A stretch of DNA of 64,000 nucleotides from Luteibacter aegosomaticola (GTDB lineage Bacteria > Pseudomonadota > Gammaproteobacteria > Xanthomonadales > Rhodanobacteraceae). Below, piece by piece: positions 38,454-47,236 of this stretch; within the stretch, counting starts at the first letter, position 1; each line of letters opens with the position of its first letter. The notes beneath the pieces were generated by a model that saw nothing but the letters and a program-made list of their open reading frames with translations, was not told the origin of the DNA and did no database searches. The position numbers and the translations under genes were made by a program. The DNA lies in assembly GCF_023078475.1 (NCBI RefSeq), contig NZ_CP095741.1, forward strand, positions 2,232,001-2,296,000. Reading direction: 5' to 3'.

Positions 38454-39320
38454 ATGATTCGTCGACGTGTTACTCGAGAGGCCAACGATCTGATGGCCGA
38501 GCTTGACCCGGAGCTTCTGGCCGTCGGTGCGGCTCGTGGCCTGCGCGGCAAGGCGGTGCGTATGTTGGCGTTATATAGGGCAGGTGCGCGGCGCGAGCTG
38601 AACGCGATCGTGTTCCCTGCCAAGCTTCAGCGCGAGGGGTTGTCGCTCGCGGCGCTATTGTCCATGCCCCAGCAGGAGCTGGTCGGTGTGATTCCGGACT
38701 ACCAGGGGCTGCGGGAGGGCGATACCGTGACGGCGATCATCCACCATCGGAGCGCTTACCGCACGGCGGTCGTGGGTACCATCTGTGTGTGCAATGCAAC
38801 CGGCCCGCTGACGTTTCGCTACAGCCGCGAGGTGCTTGAGCAGTTCGGCATGAACGGGCGTCTGGAGTTCAGCTACGAGATCGTCAATGCCAAGGGCGAT
38901 GTGACGGAGCGCTCTCCGACGACGACCCTGATGGTCCGATTGCACGATATGCAGGAGCGTCTCTCGGCACCGCAGATCAGCTGCAGCAGTGATGGCGTGG
39001 TGCGCGAGGTCGATATCGTCCCGGCGCTGGCGGTAGATATCCCGCTGGCTATCCCTGAGTTCCGCCCCTCGGATCGCGTTCACCTGCGCATCGGTGATGG
39101 CTGGTTCGAGCCGCTGAAGGTCGGTCGGCCTGACGGGAGCGGTGTCCGCGCAGCAACGCTCCTGGTGCCCTGCGATGACGTCTTGAGGATTCTCGAGGTG
39201 CAGGGTACGGGAACGTTCTCGCTCGAGGCCGCTTATGACATCGAGACGGGCGGCGTTCTCATCCCGTCGGAGGTCGCGGTCGTGACCTTTGATCTCAGCG
39301 GGCTGACCGCCGGCGGCTAA
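38454..39320 (+). CDS. Modular beta-rich protein, paralog (member 5)
   Basis: A 288-aa protein of unknown function. AAGGAGA precedes the ATG. The N-terminus is Arg-rich and helical (MIRRRVTREANDLMAELDPE). The central module (NAIVFPAKLQREGLSLAALL, then QQELVGVIPDYQGLREGDTV) matches the second module of members 1 and 4, and a third module includes FRPSDRVHLRIGDGWFEPLK. It converges with the reverse NRPS/EPS operon and overlaps its last gene by 4 bp. Confidence 0.75.
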   Translation: MIRRRVTREANDLMAELDPELLAVGAARGLRGKAVRMLALYRAGARRELNAIVFPAKLQREGLSLAALLSMPQQELVGVIPDYQGLREGDTVTAIIHHRSAYRTAVVGTICVCNATGPLTFRYSREVLEQFGMNGRLEFSYEIVNAKGDVTERSPTTTLMVRLHDMQERLSAPQISCSSDGVVREVDIVPALAVDIPLAIPEFRPSDRVHLRIGDGWFEPLKVGRPDGSGVRAATLLVPCDDVLRILEVQGTGTFSLEAAYDIETGGVLIPSEVAVVTFDLSGLTAGG

Positions 39321-40510
39321 AGTGCCTCGGCCGCCGGAGCCACTTGCGTGACGGGTGCATGCCCCGGCGGCGCAAGTTCGAAGTCGCGGTAGATGTTAGG
39401 GTTTCCGCGCATACCGGCTTCGGCGGCCTTGGCGATGTTGTACATCTCCCGGGCCGTCACGTAGTGCAACGCGTACTTCTCGCCGTCGTTGTAGCGGTCT
39501 TCGAGGTACGTGTGCATGGCATCGATCGGGGCACCCAGCAGGGTGTCCATGTCGCGTTCCTGGGTGCCGTGGGTATGGATCTTGACGAAGATCCATTCCG
39601 GACGCCCCTCGACGTGGATGCCCGTGTCGATCCACTGGTCCACGCGGTCGCGCGTCGGTGGGCAGGCTTTACGGATATCGGAGTTCTCGATCCGCGGGAT
39701 GATGCCGAAGCGCCGGTTCTTCCAGTTGAGGCCGAGGACGCCCTGGATGATGAGGAGATCGCCGCTCGGCTTGCCGCCCACGCGCATCGGCACGCCGGTG
39801 TCGTGGCCCTTCGGCTTGCCGTGGCTGTCCTCGGCGTAATAGATCGCATTGGACAGGCGCGTCTGGGTGTCGCTGGGGGCGGAGGGTAGGGTGAAGTCCG
39901 CATAGCAGCCTAGCTTGCGTAATAGGCCTAGCTCTTCGTTGATGCCGCACCAACGGCCATCGGGCCGGCTGTTGGCGAGGCACCAGTTCCCATGGATGAA
40001 CGCGAACTTCAACTGCCCTGTGACGGGGTCGCGCGGGAGCGCGCCATGACGCTCGTGAAGCAAGCGGTTAAACCGATCGATAGTGGTAACGAAGTTCTCA
40101 GGCGTATCGTCGTCGTGGTGCAGGTGGATTTCGATCTCGCCGTATCCGTCGGCACAGAGGCTCGCGATCTTGTCCAGGTGCTCCTCGACGTACTCTTCTT
40201 CCGGATAGAAGAAGCCGTGCTGGGGTGGCTTGCCATCGGCGTCGCGGTGGCGGCTGGCCATCTCGCGGTATTCCTTGCACCAGCGGTCGACGCGGTAGCG
40301 CTGCCGGTCCATGTCCACGCGGCCCCAGTTGGGTTCGAAGTGGTCGACAAAGCAGAACAGCACGTGGCGGGTGCCCTCGACCTTCGGCGGCTTGCGCCGG
40401 GTCAGGTAGCCCCATAGCCAGTACTGCATGTTTCGAGCACGAATGGCGACGGTCACGGCCGCAGCGAACAGCGCGACAGCCCCCAGGGCGACAAGAAGGG
40501 CGAGCATCAT
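39317..40510 (-). CDS. Membrane-anchored NodB-like deacetylase-related protein
   Basis: A 397-aa protein, last gene of the NRPS/EPS operon. One N-terminal membrane helix (MLALLVALGAVALFAAAVTVAI) followed by a soluble domain. VLFCFVDHFEPNWG provides an Asp-His pair and IEIHLHHDDDTPEN a His/Asp cluster, consistent with a metal-dependent beta/alpha-barrel deacetylase fold, though the canonical FDDGP and HxxxH motifs are absent. The ATG at 40510 overlaps the upstream glycosyltransferase stop. Probably modifies sugar residues at the inner-membrane face or periplasm; activity is inferential. Confidence 0.6.
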   Translation of the reverse strand: MMLALLVALGAVALFAAAVTVAIRARNMQYWLWGYLTRRKPPKVEGTRHVLFCFVDHFEPNWGRVDMDRQRYRVDRWCKEYREMASRHRDADGKPPQHGFFYPEEEYVEEHLDKIASLCADGYGEIEIHLHHDDDTPENFVTTIDRFNRLLHERHGALPRDPVTGQLKFAFIHGNWCLANSRPDGRWCGINEELGLLRKLGCYADFTLPSAPSDTQTRLSNAIYYAEDSHGKPKGHDTGVPMRVGGKPSGDLLIIQGVLGLNWKNRRFGIIPRIENSDIRKACPPTRDRVDQWIDTGIHVEGRPEWIFVKIHTHGTQERDMDTLLGAPIDAMHTYLEDRYNDGEKYALHYVTAREMYNIAKAAEAGMRGNPNIYRDFELAPPGHAPVTQVAPAAEAL

Positions 40511-41706
40511 GCGGTAGCTCCCGTCGGCACCAGCGTGAGCAGCTGCTCCGCGTTGTTGCGCCATTGGCGCTCGCTGGCGATGTATTCCCGTGCGGCCAGG
40601 CCGACCCGGCGGCGCTCTTCGGCTTCGCTGGCCAGGGCGAGTACGCGCTCCACGCAGGCGGTAGCGTCGCCGCGCGGGAACAGCCAGCCGGTGTGGCCGT
40701 CGGCGATGACCTCGGCGACCGGGGCGTAATCAGGTGCGACCACGGCGACGCCCATCCCCATCAGCTCAAACAGCTTCATCGGCGAGCCGTAGTGGTTGGA
40801 GTTGGGCAGGACGGCGTAATCCATGCAGGCGATCCAGCTGGCGATCTCGCTGTGCGGCACGCGCCCCGGCAGGAGCACGCGATCGCTGAGTCCGCGAGCG
40901 GCGACCAATTCGCGCACGGCGGGCAGCGTCTTGCCGTCGCCGACAAAGACCAGCGCCAGGCCTGGCGCTTGCGACAGCCGATTGGCGATCGCTTCCACGA
41001 AGGCATCCACGCCATGCCATTCCGCGAACACCCCGATATGCCCGCACACGGCGAGCCCGGTGAGCCCCCGGGCGGCGCGCAACGCATCGCGATCGAACTT
41101 CGACGGATCGAAGCTCGGCAGGTCGACGGCATTGGGCGAAATCACCGATGGCGCGATTTCGCCATAGGCTTCCACCGCCTTGTCACGAAAATAGGTCGAG
41201 ATGAACACCAGTCCCGTGGCGTGCCGAAAGCACCAGCGCTCCACGTGCCGTGCCAGCCGACGCAGGGTGAGCGGCCGCACGCGTTGCACCAGGGCGGAGT
41301 CGTTGATCTCCAGCACCACGGGAATACCGCGCCGGCGGGCCATCCAGATCGTGGCGAACAGGAACAGCGAATACCGCTCATAGATCAGCCGCGGTGGCTC
41401 GCTACGCCACGCCCGCCGCATCCGCACGAAGGTCACAGCGTTATAGATCAGCTCGAACATCTCGAAGACAATGCCCGGCAGCTTCGTCACCAGGCTCGCG
41501 AGCCCGCCACGTCCGGACGGAGCGCCCGAGGCTGTCGCGACCCGAACGCCGGCCACAGCACCCTCATGCTCCCGCTCCGGATCCGCCCCAGGAAACGACA
41601 TCACCGTCACCGAATGCCCCAACTCCCGCAGCGCATTCACGATCCCACGGATATGCACGCCCTCGACATGGCGCCCCCGGGTGCGGTGGTGGTAGAGGAT
41701 GTTCAC
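40507..41706 (-). CDS. Glycosyltransferase family 4 (GT-B)
   Basis: A 399-aa retaining glycosyltransferase. The GTG at 41706 gives the common opening MNILYHHRTRGRHVEGVHIR and overlaps the deacetylase stop (GTGA). The Rossmann segments GLAVCGHIGVFAEWHGVDAF and ALVFVGDGKTLPAV, and the E-x7-E-like MKLFELMGMGVAVVAPDYAPVAEV, are those of GT4. It adds one sugar to the lipid-linked repeat unit on the cytoplasmic side; donor unknown. Confidence 0.9.
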   Translation of the reverse strand: MNILYHHRTRGRHVEGVHIRGIVNALRELGHSVTVMSFPGADPEREHEGAVAGVRVATASGAPSGRGGLASLVTKLPGIVFEMFELIYNAVTFVRMRRAWRSEPPRLIYERYSLFLFATIWMARRRGIPVVLEINDSALVQRVRPLTLRRLARHVERWCFRHATGLVFISTYFRDKAVEAYGEIAPSVISPNAVDLPSFDPSKFDRDALRAARGLTGLAVCGHIGVFAEWHGVDAFVEAIANRLSQAPGLALVFVGDGKTLPAVRELVAARGLSDRVLLPGRVPHSEIASWIACMDYAVLPNSNHYGSPMKLFELMGMGVAVVAPDYAPVAEVIADGHTGWLFPRGDATACVERVLALASEAEERRRVGLAAREYIASERQWRNNAEQLLTLVPTGATA

Positions 41707-42341
41707 GCGTGGCTTCCCGGCAGGGCTTCGAAGCGCATGCCCTTGGCGAGCCACTCCGGTAGCAAGGTATCCAGGGCATCGGCCGCCTTGTCGCTGTCGT
41801 CGTGCATCAGCACGATATCGCCCGCTGCGGGCGGATCGTTACGCAGGCGGTCGATCAACCAATCGATCGGTTTGTCCTGATAATCCAGGCTGTCATACGA
41901 CCAGTACACGAAGCTGCGCCGCCGCCGCGCGAAATGCATCAACAGCTGGGCTCCGATATAGCCATGCGGCGGCCGCATCCGGTGGTGCGGCCGGTCATCG
42001 AACAGGCGGAGCAGGGCGTCGGTGCGGTACACCTCGTCCAGCTGCTTGCGCAGGTTCATGTTCCGGAACGACCAGTGGCTGTAGGAGTGGTTGCCGATCA
42101 TGTGGCCTTCGCCGACGATCCGCTGCACGATCTCCGGGTACTGCTCGATCTTCTCGCCGACGAGAAAGAAACTCGCCTTCACCCCGTGCCGCGCGAGCAC
42201 ATCCAGCAGCTTCGGCGTGTGCCCGGGCTCCGGGCCATCGTCGAAACTGAGGTAGCACACCGGGTCCCGCTTGGCCCGCGTCATCAGCAGGTGTTCGGGG
42301 AAGAGGCTCAGGAGTTCGTGTTTCTTGGGTCGGCGGATCAT
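41703..42341 (-). CDS. Polysaccharide deacetylase (CE4, NodB domain)
   Basis: A 212-aa metal-dependent N-acetyl-sugar deacetylase. Motif 1 is SFDDGPEPGHT (Asp34 base, Asp35 metal ligand), motif 2 HSYSH (His85, His89), motif 3 RPPHGYIG, and a late motif VLMHDDSD. All key residues of CE4 are present. No signal peptide or membrane helix is seen, so it may act in the cytoplasm on a lipid-linked intermediate. Overlaps its neighbours by 3-4 bp. Confidence 0.93.
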   Translation of the reverse strand: MIRRPKKHELLSLFPEHLLMTRAKRDPVCYLSFDDGPEPGHTPKLLDVLARHGVKASFFLVGEKIEQYPEIVQRIVGEGHMIGNHSYSHWSFRNMNLRKQLDEVYRTDALLRLFDDRPHHRMRPPHGYIGAQLLMHFARRRRSFVYWSYDSLDYQDKPIDWLIDRLRNDPPAAGDIVLMHDDSDKAADALDTLLPEWLAKGMRFEALPGSHA

Positions 42342-43510
42342 GCATTCATACTCACGTGAGCCGGCGCGCCGGCGGCGACGCGCTCGAGCATGCGCTCGAG
42401 CCGGTCGATGTTGTCATCCCAGCGGAACGTGCCCGCATGTGCGGCAATGGCCTCGGCATCGACCGGGCGGCCAAGCATCTCGGCCAGCGCTTTAGCGAGA
42501 AGATCAGGGTGGTGCGCCGGCACAAGCATCCCGGCGAACGACGGCACCACTTCAGGAATGCCGCCCACGGAAGTGGCGACCACCGGCGTGCCGCAGGCCA
42601 TGGCCTCAAGCACCACGTTCGGCACGCCCTCGTTATGGCTAGGCAGGCATAGCAGGTCGGCCGCGCGGAACCAGTCTGCCAGGGCGCCATGGGCGACGGA
42701 GCCCATGAAATGTACCGAAGCCCCGCAGCACAGCGAGGCAGCGCGGCTCTCCAGGGCGGACGCATCCGGACCGTCACCCACGAAGTACAAGCGCGCGTCA
42801 CGACGCGTCCGCGCCAGCATGGGGAACGCATCGATGAGGTCGGCGCAACCCTTACTCACTTTAAGGTTCCCGGCGTACAGCACCACGGGCTCGTGCGGTG
42901 GCAGGCCCAGGCGTTCGCGTGCCGCCTGGCGGTCGCCGCGACGGAACATCCGCCCATCGACGCCGTTGTAAATCGTCTCGACGGTCTCTGGCCGTGCGCC
43001 AATCTCAACAGCCTTGGTCGCCAAAGCCTTACTCACCGCCAGCACCGCCCCCGCGCCACGCAGCGCATGGCGGATCTGCGGCCGGCGCAGCCGCGAGGCC
43101 GCTTGGACATTTAGGTCGCTGCCATGCACCTTCACCACGTAAGGCACGCCCAGCAGCTGCGAGATCCACGCGGCGGCTGCGGCATCCGGGTAAGCCCAGC
43201 TGGCCAGGATCACGTCGTATCGTGCACGGCGCAGCTCGCGCCCGCGCTGCCACATCACGCAGGCGACGTAGCACAGGGCGTTGAGGAACCGGCCGATACC
43301 CGGCGGGTGATAAAAAGTGAAGTGATCGCGCTGCACATGCGGCACGTGAACCTGTCCCTGAGCCCCGGCCATGCGCTCGCGGAAATCCACGGCGGTCAGT
43401 ACATCCACTTCATGCCGCTCGCCCAACCGCTCGAACTGCTGCCGGTTGAAGGTGCCCCGGCGTGGATCCCACGGCGTGGGAAACAGGTTGGTGAGCACCA
43501 GGATTTTCAC
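42338..43510 (-). CDS. Glycosyltransferase family 4 (GT-B)
   Basis: A 390-aa GT4 enzyme. The GTG at 43510 overlaps the previous stop and gives MKILVLTNLFPTPWDPRRGT, typical for the family. KVHGSDLN, VLYAGNLKVSKGCADLI and the EGVPNVVLEAMACGTPVVAT signature (E-x7-E) are clear. Similar enzymes are recurrent in exosortase-associated EPS clusters. Donor and acceptor unknown. Confidence 0.92.
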   Translation of the reverse strand: MKILVLTNLFPTPWDPRRGTFNRQQFERLGERHEVDVLTAVDFRERMAGAQGQVHVPHVQRDHFTFYHPPGIGRFLNALCYVACVMWQRGRELRRARYDVILASWAYPDAAAAAWISQLLGVPYVVKVHGSDLNVQAASRLRRPQIRHALRGAGAVLAVSKALATKAVEIGARPETVETIYNGVDGRMFRRGDRQAARERLGLPPHEPVVLYAGNLKVSKGCADLIDAFPMLARTRRDARLYFVGDGPDASALESRAASLCCGASVHFMGSVAHGALADWFRAADLLCLPSHNEGVPNVVLEAMACGTPVVATSVGGIPEVVPSFAGMLVPAHHPDLLAKALAEMLGRPVDAEAIAAHAGTFRWDDNIDRLERMLERVAAGAPAHVSMNA

Positions 43511-44625
43511 GGCAGCGCCTCCATGTTGCCGAGGTACAGCCGCGTATAACGGGCCGCCATGGCCTGCAGCGAACCGTTCTGTTCTACCCACGAGCGTGCG
43601 GCACGGCCGAGCGCCGAGGCCTGCTGCGTCGTTTGCAGAAGCTCCAGCATGGCATCCGCCAGGGCCGGGGCATCGCAGGAAGGTACCAGCCGGCCGGTGG
43701 CGCGGTCCCGCACGATCTCGGCATTCCCGCCCACATCCGTCGCCACGATCGGCAGGCCAGCCGCGCACGCCTCCAGCAGCGCCATCGAATAGCCTTCGGT
43801 CACCGAGGACAAGGCGAACAAGTCGAGGCCCTGCAGCAATTCATGGACATCATCGCGGTCACCAAGGAAGTGCACGCATCCCGCGATACCTTCATCGTAG
43901 GCGCAGGCGCGCAAGGTCTCGCGCAGCTCGCCATCGCCGATCAGCACCAGCACGGTATCGCGCCGCTGGTGGCGCACGGCCCGGAACGCGCGAATCAGGC
44001 TGGCCTGGTCCTTGGCCCAGTTAAGCCGGCCAACCGTACCGATGATCCGGGTGCGCGCCGGCACGTTGAGCAGGCGCGCGAGGCGTTCGTGCATGGCGTC
44101 GTTAGCCACGTCGAACCCATCGAGTCGGATGCCATTCGGCACCACGCAACATTTACGCGCGGGGAACATGCCGCGATTCACCGCGTCACGGCGCGCCGCT
44201 TCGCATACCGCCACCACGGAATCCGTCGCCGCCATGGCCCTGCGGAACAGCCACTCGCGTCGCCCCGGCTTGCGCGTAGCGCCCATGCCGTGGCGTGTGT
44301 TGATCACCTGGCGGATGCCCATGCCGACCGTGGCGAGCACGGCCTGGTAGTGCGCCACCGCATTATGCGTATGCAGCACCTCGGTATGGTGGCTGTCGAT
44401 GAACTGCCGAGCCAGGCCGATGGCCCGCAGATCGAAGCCAGTGCGTTTCTCGCAGGCACGCACCGGGATGCCCTTGATCTCCAGCTCGGTCGCCATGGCG
44501 CCGCGCTCGAACAGGCACACCACCTGCACCTTGTGGCCTTCGCGGTGCTGCTGGGTGACAAGGTCGATGACCATGCGCTCCAGGCCACCGCGGTTCAGGT
44601 TTTCGACAACGTGGGTAATGTTCAC
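43507..44625 (-). CDS. Glycosyltransferase family 4, XrtA-associated type (TIGR03088-like)
   Basis: A 372-aa GT4 enzyme: opening HVVENLNRGGLERMVIDLV, nucleotide-binding IIGTVGRLNWAKDQASLIRA, and SSVTEGYSMALLEACAAGLP with the paired Glu. The NLNRGGLERMV start closely resembles the sugar transferases of PEP-CTERM/XrtA polysaccharide clusters. ATG overlaps the CapK-like ligase stop by 4 bp. Confidence 0.9.
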   Translation of the reverse strand: MNITHVVENLNRGGLERMVIDLVTQQHREGHKVQVVCLFERGAMATELEIKGIPVRACEKRTGFDLRAIGLARQFIDSHHTEVLHTHNAVAHYQAVLATVGMGIRQVINTRHGMGATRKPGRREWLFRRAMAATDSVVAVCEAARRDAVNRGMFPARKCCVVPNGIRLDGFDVANDAMHERLARLLNVPARTRIIGTVGRLNWAKDQASLIRAFRAVRHQRRDTVLVLIGDGELRETLRACAYDEGIAGCVHFLGDRDDVHELLQGLDLFALSSVTEGYSMALLEACAAGLPIVATDVGGNAEIVRDRATGRLVPSCDAPALADAMLELLQTTQQASALGRAARSWVEQNGSLQAMAARYTRLYLGNMEALP

Positions 44626-45980
44626 GAATCGAGCTCCGAGACGGTGACACGCAGCTTGCCGCTACGGGTAAGCGGGATGTCGTCGACGAAATGGCAGTGC
44701 AGCTGCGCACTGTCGCCCAGCACCTTCGCCACTTCGCGCTGGATGTACGCGAGCGACGCGTCGTTGAAGGCTTCGCCACGCACGATGGACAGGTCGAGGC
44801 GATCGATCGTGCGCTGCACGAGCTGGAAGCGCGTGAGCCCCGGCACATCCTTCAGCATGTGCGGGAAGAACTCGCCCGGCAGCACATGGCCCGCCGGCGT
44901 GCGTATCGCATCCAGCTTCCGGCCATCGACGCTGGCCAGCAGCGGCAACCCACGGCCGCACGCGCACAGCCCATGGAAGGGCGTGGCCATATCGCCGTTG
45001 ACGTAACGGATGAACGGCATGCCGTAGTTGAAAAGATCGGTGATGGCGACTTCGCCACTACCGTGCGTGCAAGGCTGGCCATCCGCAGAAAGCGTCTCCA
45101 CCATGAGGTGGTCGGCATTCACATGCAGCCCGTCGCGATGCTCGCATTCCGAAGCGATGAGCATGAACTCGCGGCAGCCATAGGTGTTGTACACCGGAGC
45201 GCCAAAAGCACGTTCGATCAGCTCACGCTGGAACGGATGCAAGGCCTCAGCCGCGCCGATGATGCTGACCGGGCGATGCGAGAGATGCCGGCCCGTATCA
45301 ACAAGAAACTGCGCGAGCCGCACCAACGGCCCCACATACGACACGATCACCTCGGGCCGGTAGGCCTCGACGGCGTCCGCATACGAAGAAAGATTGGCCT
45401 CGGTCATCGCAAAGCTGTTAAGCACCTTGCGCGCGAACACCGCGTTGTACACCTTGTCCTTGAACTGATGCGCCGCCGTAGGCGAACCCACCGCGCCACC
45501 CCACAGGAACAGCGTCCGTCGGCCCATGCGCGAACCGGCCCAGCCGTATCCACGCCACATCACGGCTACACGACGGTCATTGCTCTCGCGGGTATAGCCA
45601 AAGCGCAACGGCTCACCCGTGGAGCCGCCGGTGGCTTTATAGGCAAGCGTGTCCTTCAGCGAAGCCGCCTTCAGCGCATCACCCGCGGAACGGATATCCG
45701 CCTTCGTCAACACCGGCAGCAAGGCAACATCCGCAGGCGTGCGGATATCTTCCACAGACAACCCCATCTGCGCCCACCGGTCCCGATAGAACGGCACCTC
45801 GCGCTGGCACCAGGCCAGCAGCTTCTTCAACCGGCGGAACTGCAACTCGCGCAGCGCGTCGGCGGAGAGCCACTGCGTCTCGGCATACGAACGCAGGTGC
45901 CGCGGCGTTTCGCGGCGGCGCAGGCCGCCTTCATACGCGGGCCACAGCACGTGGCGGAGCAGGGGCTCGTAGAGGCTCAT
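44622..45980 (-). CDS. PaaK/CapK-like adenylate-forming enzyme
   Basis: A 452-aa AMP-forming enzyme of the phenylacetate-CoA ligase/CapK group common in capsule and EPS operons. ATP-binding motif YKATGGSTGEPLRFG and the later NTYGCREFMLIASECE and DLFNYGMPFIRYVNGD segments are typical, as is a C-terminal SGKLRVTVSE. Four Cys in CEHRDG and LCACGRG may bind zinc. It may activate an acid for attachment to the polymer or supply acyl groups to the NRPS line. ATG at 45980 overlaps the polymerase gene stop. Confidence 0.88.
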   Translation of the reverse strand: MSLYEPLLRHVLWPAYEGGLRRRETPRHLRSYAETQWLSADALRELQFRRLKKLLAWCQREVPFYRDRWAQMGLSVEDIRTPADVALLPVLTKADIRSAGDALKAASLKDTLAYKATGGSTGEPLRFGYTRESNDRRVAVMWRGYGWAGSRMGRRTLFLWGGAVGSPTAAHQFKDKVYNAVFARKVLNSFAMTEANLSSYADAVEAYRPEVIVSYVGPLVRLAQFLVDTGRHLSHRPVSIIGAAEALHPFQRELIERAFGAPVYNTYGCREFMLIASECEHRDGLHVNADHLMVETLSADGQPCTHGSGEVAITDLFNYGMPFIRYVNGDMATPFHGLCACGRGLPLLASVDGRKLDAIRTPAGHVLPGEFFPHMLKDVPGLTRFQLVQRTIDRLDLSIVRGEAFNDASLAYIQREVAKVLGDSAQLHCHFVDDIPLTRSGKLRVTVSELDS

Positions 45981-47236
45981 TGGGTTCGCAGCAGCACGGC
46001 CACCAGCACGAACAGGCCGGCGACACCACAGAAGGCGGCCGGCACCCAACGCCAGCCATCGCGGGAGAAGCGGAATGCGGGCAGCTCGGGCCAGCGGCGA
46101 CGGGCGCCCACATAATGGCCGGCGACCACGGCGGCGATCAGGTACAGCACCACCATGTAGCTGCGGCTCAGGAAGAACGCGGCGGCAAACAGGCCGCACA
46201 GCGAGAGCAACAACGTGAGGGCCAGCTGCCTTTCCATTGCCCATTCCGCCTCACGCCCCGGTTCGTTGCCGGCAGTATGCGGATGGCGGACGATCGTCAA
46301 CATCATCCAGAAGCCATAGCCTACAAAGGCAAGCCAGAGGATAAAGCCCAGGAAACCGGTCTCGGCGAGCACCAGCACGAAGGAGTTATGCGCGGTGAGC
46401 TCGTTGTACTCGGTGAAATTACCCGGGCCGACGCCCAGCAGGGGGCTGTCGCGGAACATCTCCAGGCCCGCGTACCAGGCATCCACGCGGCCGGCGGCGG
46501 ATTCTTCACCCGCATCCAGCTCGTCCATGCGCGAGGAAAGCACCTTCAGCGCCGCCAGGCCGATCACGCCCAGGGTGCCCGCCACCATGATCCCCTTGCG
46601 GTACCAGATATAGCAGCCCGCCACGACCAGCACGGCCAGCATCGCGCCGCGCGAGTTCGTCAGGTAGGTGCCGTAGAGCAACAGCACGGCGCAGGCCAGC
46701 CACAGCCAGCGCCCCGGTGCGCCACGGCGACCCAGGAACACCGCCATGGGCAGGGTGGCCGCGAAGAGCAGGCCCAGGTCGTTGGGGTCGTTGAAGATGC
46801 CCACGTACTGGATGCGGTTGCCCTCGCCAATCGGGATGCCCGTCCAGCCCATGCCCGTGCGCGCCTGCTCCACGCCGTGGAGGGCGAGCACGGCGGCGCA
46901 GGCCACGAACACGCCCATCGCCACGCGTACGCGCCGCTGGGTGGTGCAGCACGCACCCACGATGAAAAAGGCGATGACCACTGGCCCGAAATGAGACAGC
47001 TCATCAATGGCGCCGCCGGTCCAGCCGTTGCTTACCTGCGACACCATCAGGATCAGCAGGAAGCAGGGCAGGATGATGAATTGCGGGGCTTCGAAGGTTT
47101 TTTCGCGCGAGGTCAGCCAGGCCAGGAAAGCGAGGCCGAGCACCGCCGGCAGGATCGGCACCAGATCCAGCCCGGGGATGTAATCCTGCGGGCGGATGAT
47201 GGTGAGCACGACATACAGGAGGATCAGGGGGAACAT
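45977..47236 (-). CDS. Wzy/O-antigen ligase family membrane protein
   Basis: A 419-aa protein with about 11 helices. The Wzy_C region is seen as GVGPGNFTEYNELTAHNSFV, with the conserved His in AHNS. YLTNSRGAMLA is another family motif. It can be the polymerase that joins repeat units delivered by the Wzx flippase, or an O-glycosylation-type ligase as in exosortase-associated clusters (TIGR03097-like). It overlaps the deacetylase gene upstream by 13 bp. Confidence 0.87.
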   Translation of the reverse strand: MFPLILLYVVLTIIRPQDYIPGLDLVPILPAVLGLAFLAWLTSREKTFEAPQFIILPCFLLILMVSQVSNGWTGGAIDELSHFGPVVIAFFIVGACCTTQRRVRVAMGVFVACAAVLALHGVEQARTGMGWTGIPIGEGNRIQYVGIFNDPNDLGLLFAATLPMAVFLGRRGAPGRWLWLACAVLLLYGTYLTNSRGAMLAVLVVAGCYIWYRKGIMVAGTLGVIGLAALKVLSSRMDELDAGEESAAGRVDAWYAGLEMFRDSPLLGVGPGNFTEYNELTAHNSFVLVLAETGFLGFILWLAFVGYGFWMMLTIVRHPHTAGNEPGREAEWAMERQLALTLLLSLCGLFAAAFFLSRSYMVVLYLIAAVVAGHYVGARRRWPELPAFRFSRDGWRWVPAAFCGVAGLFVLVAVLLRTQ

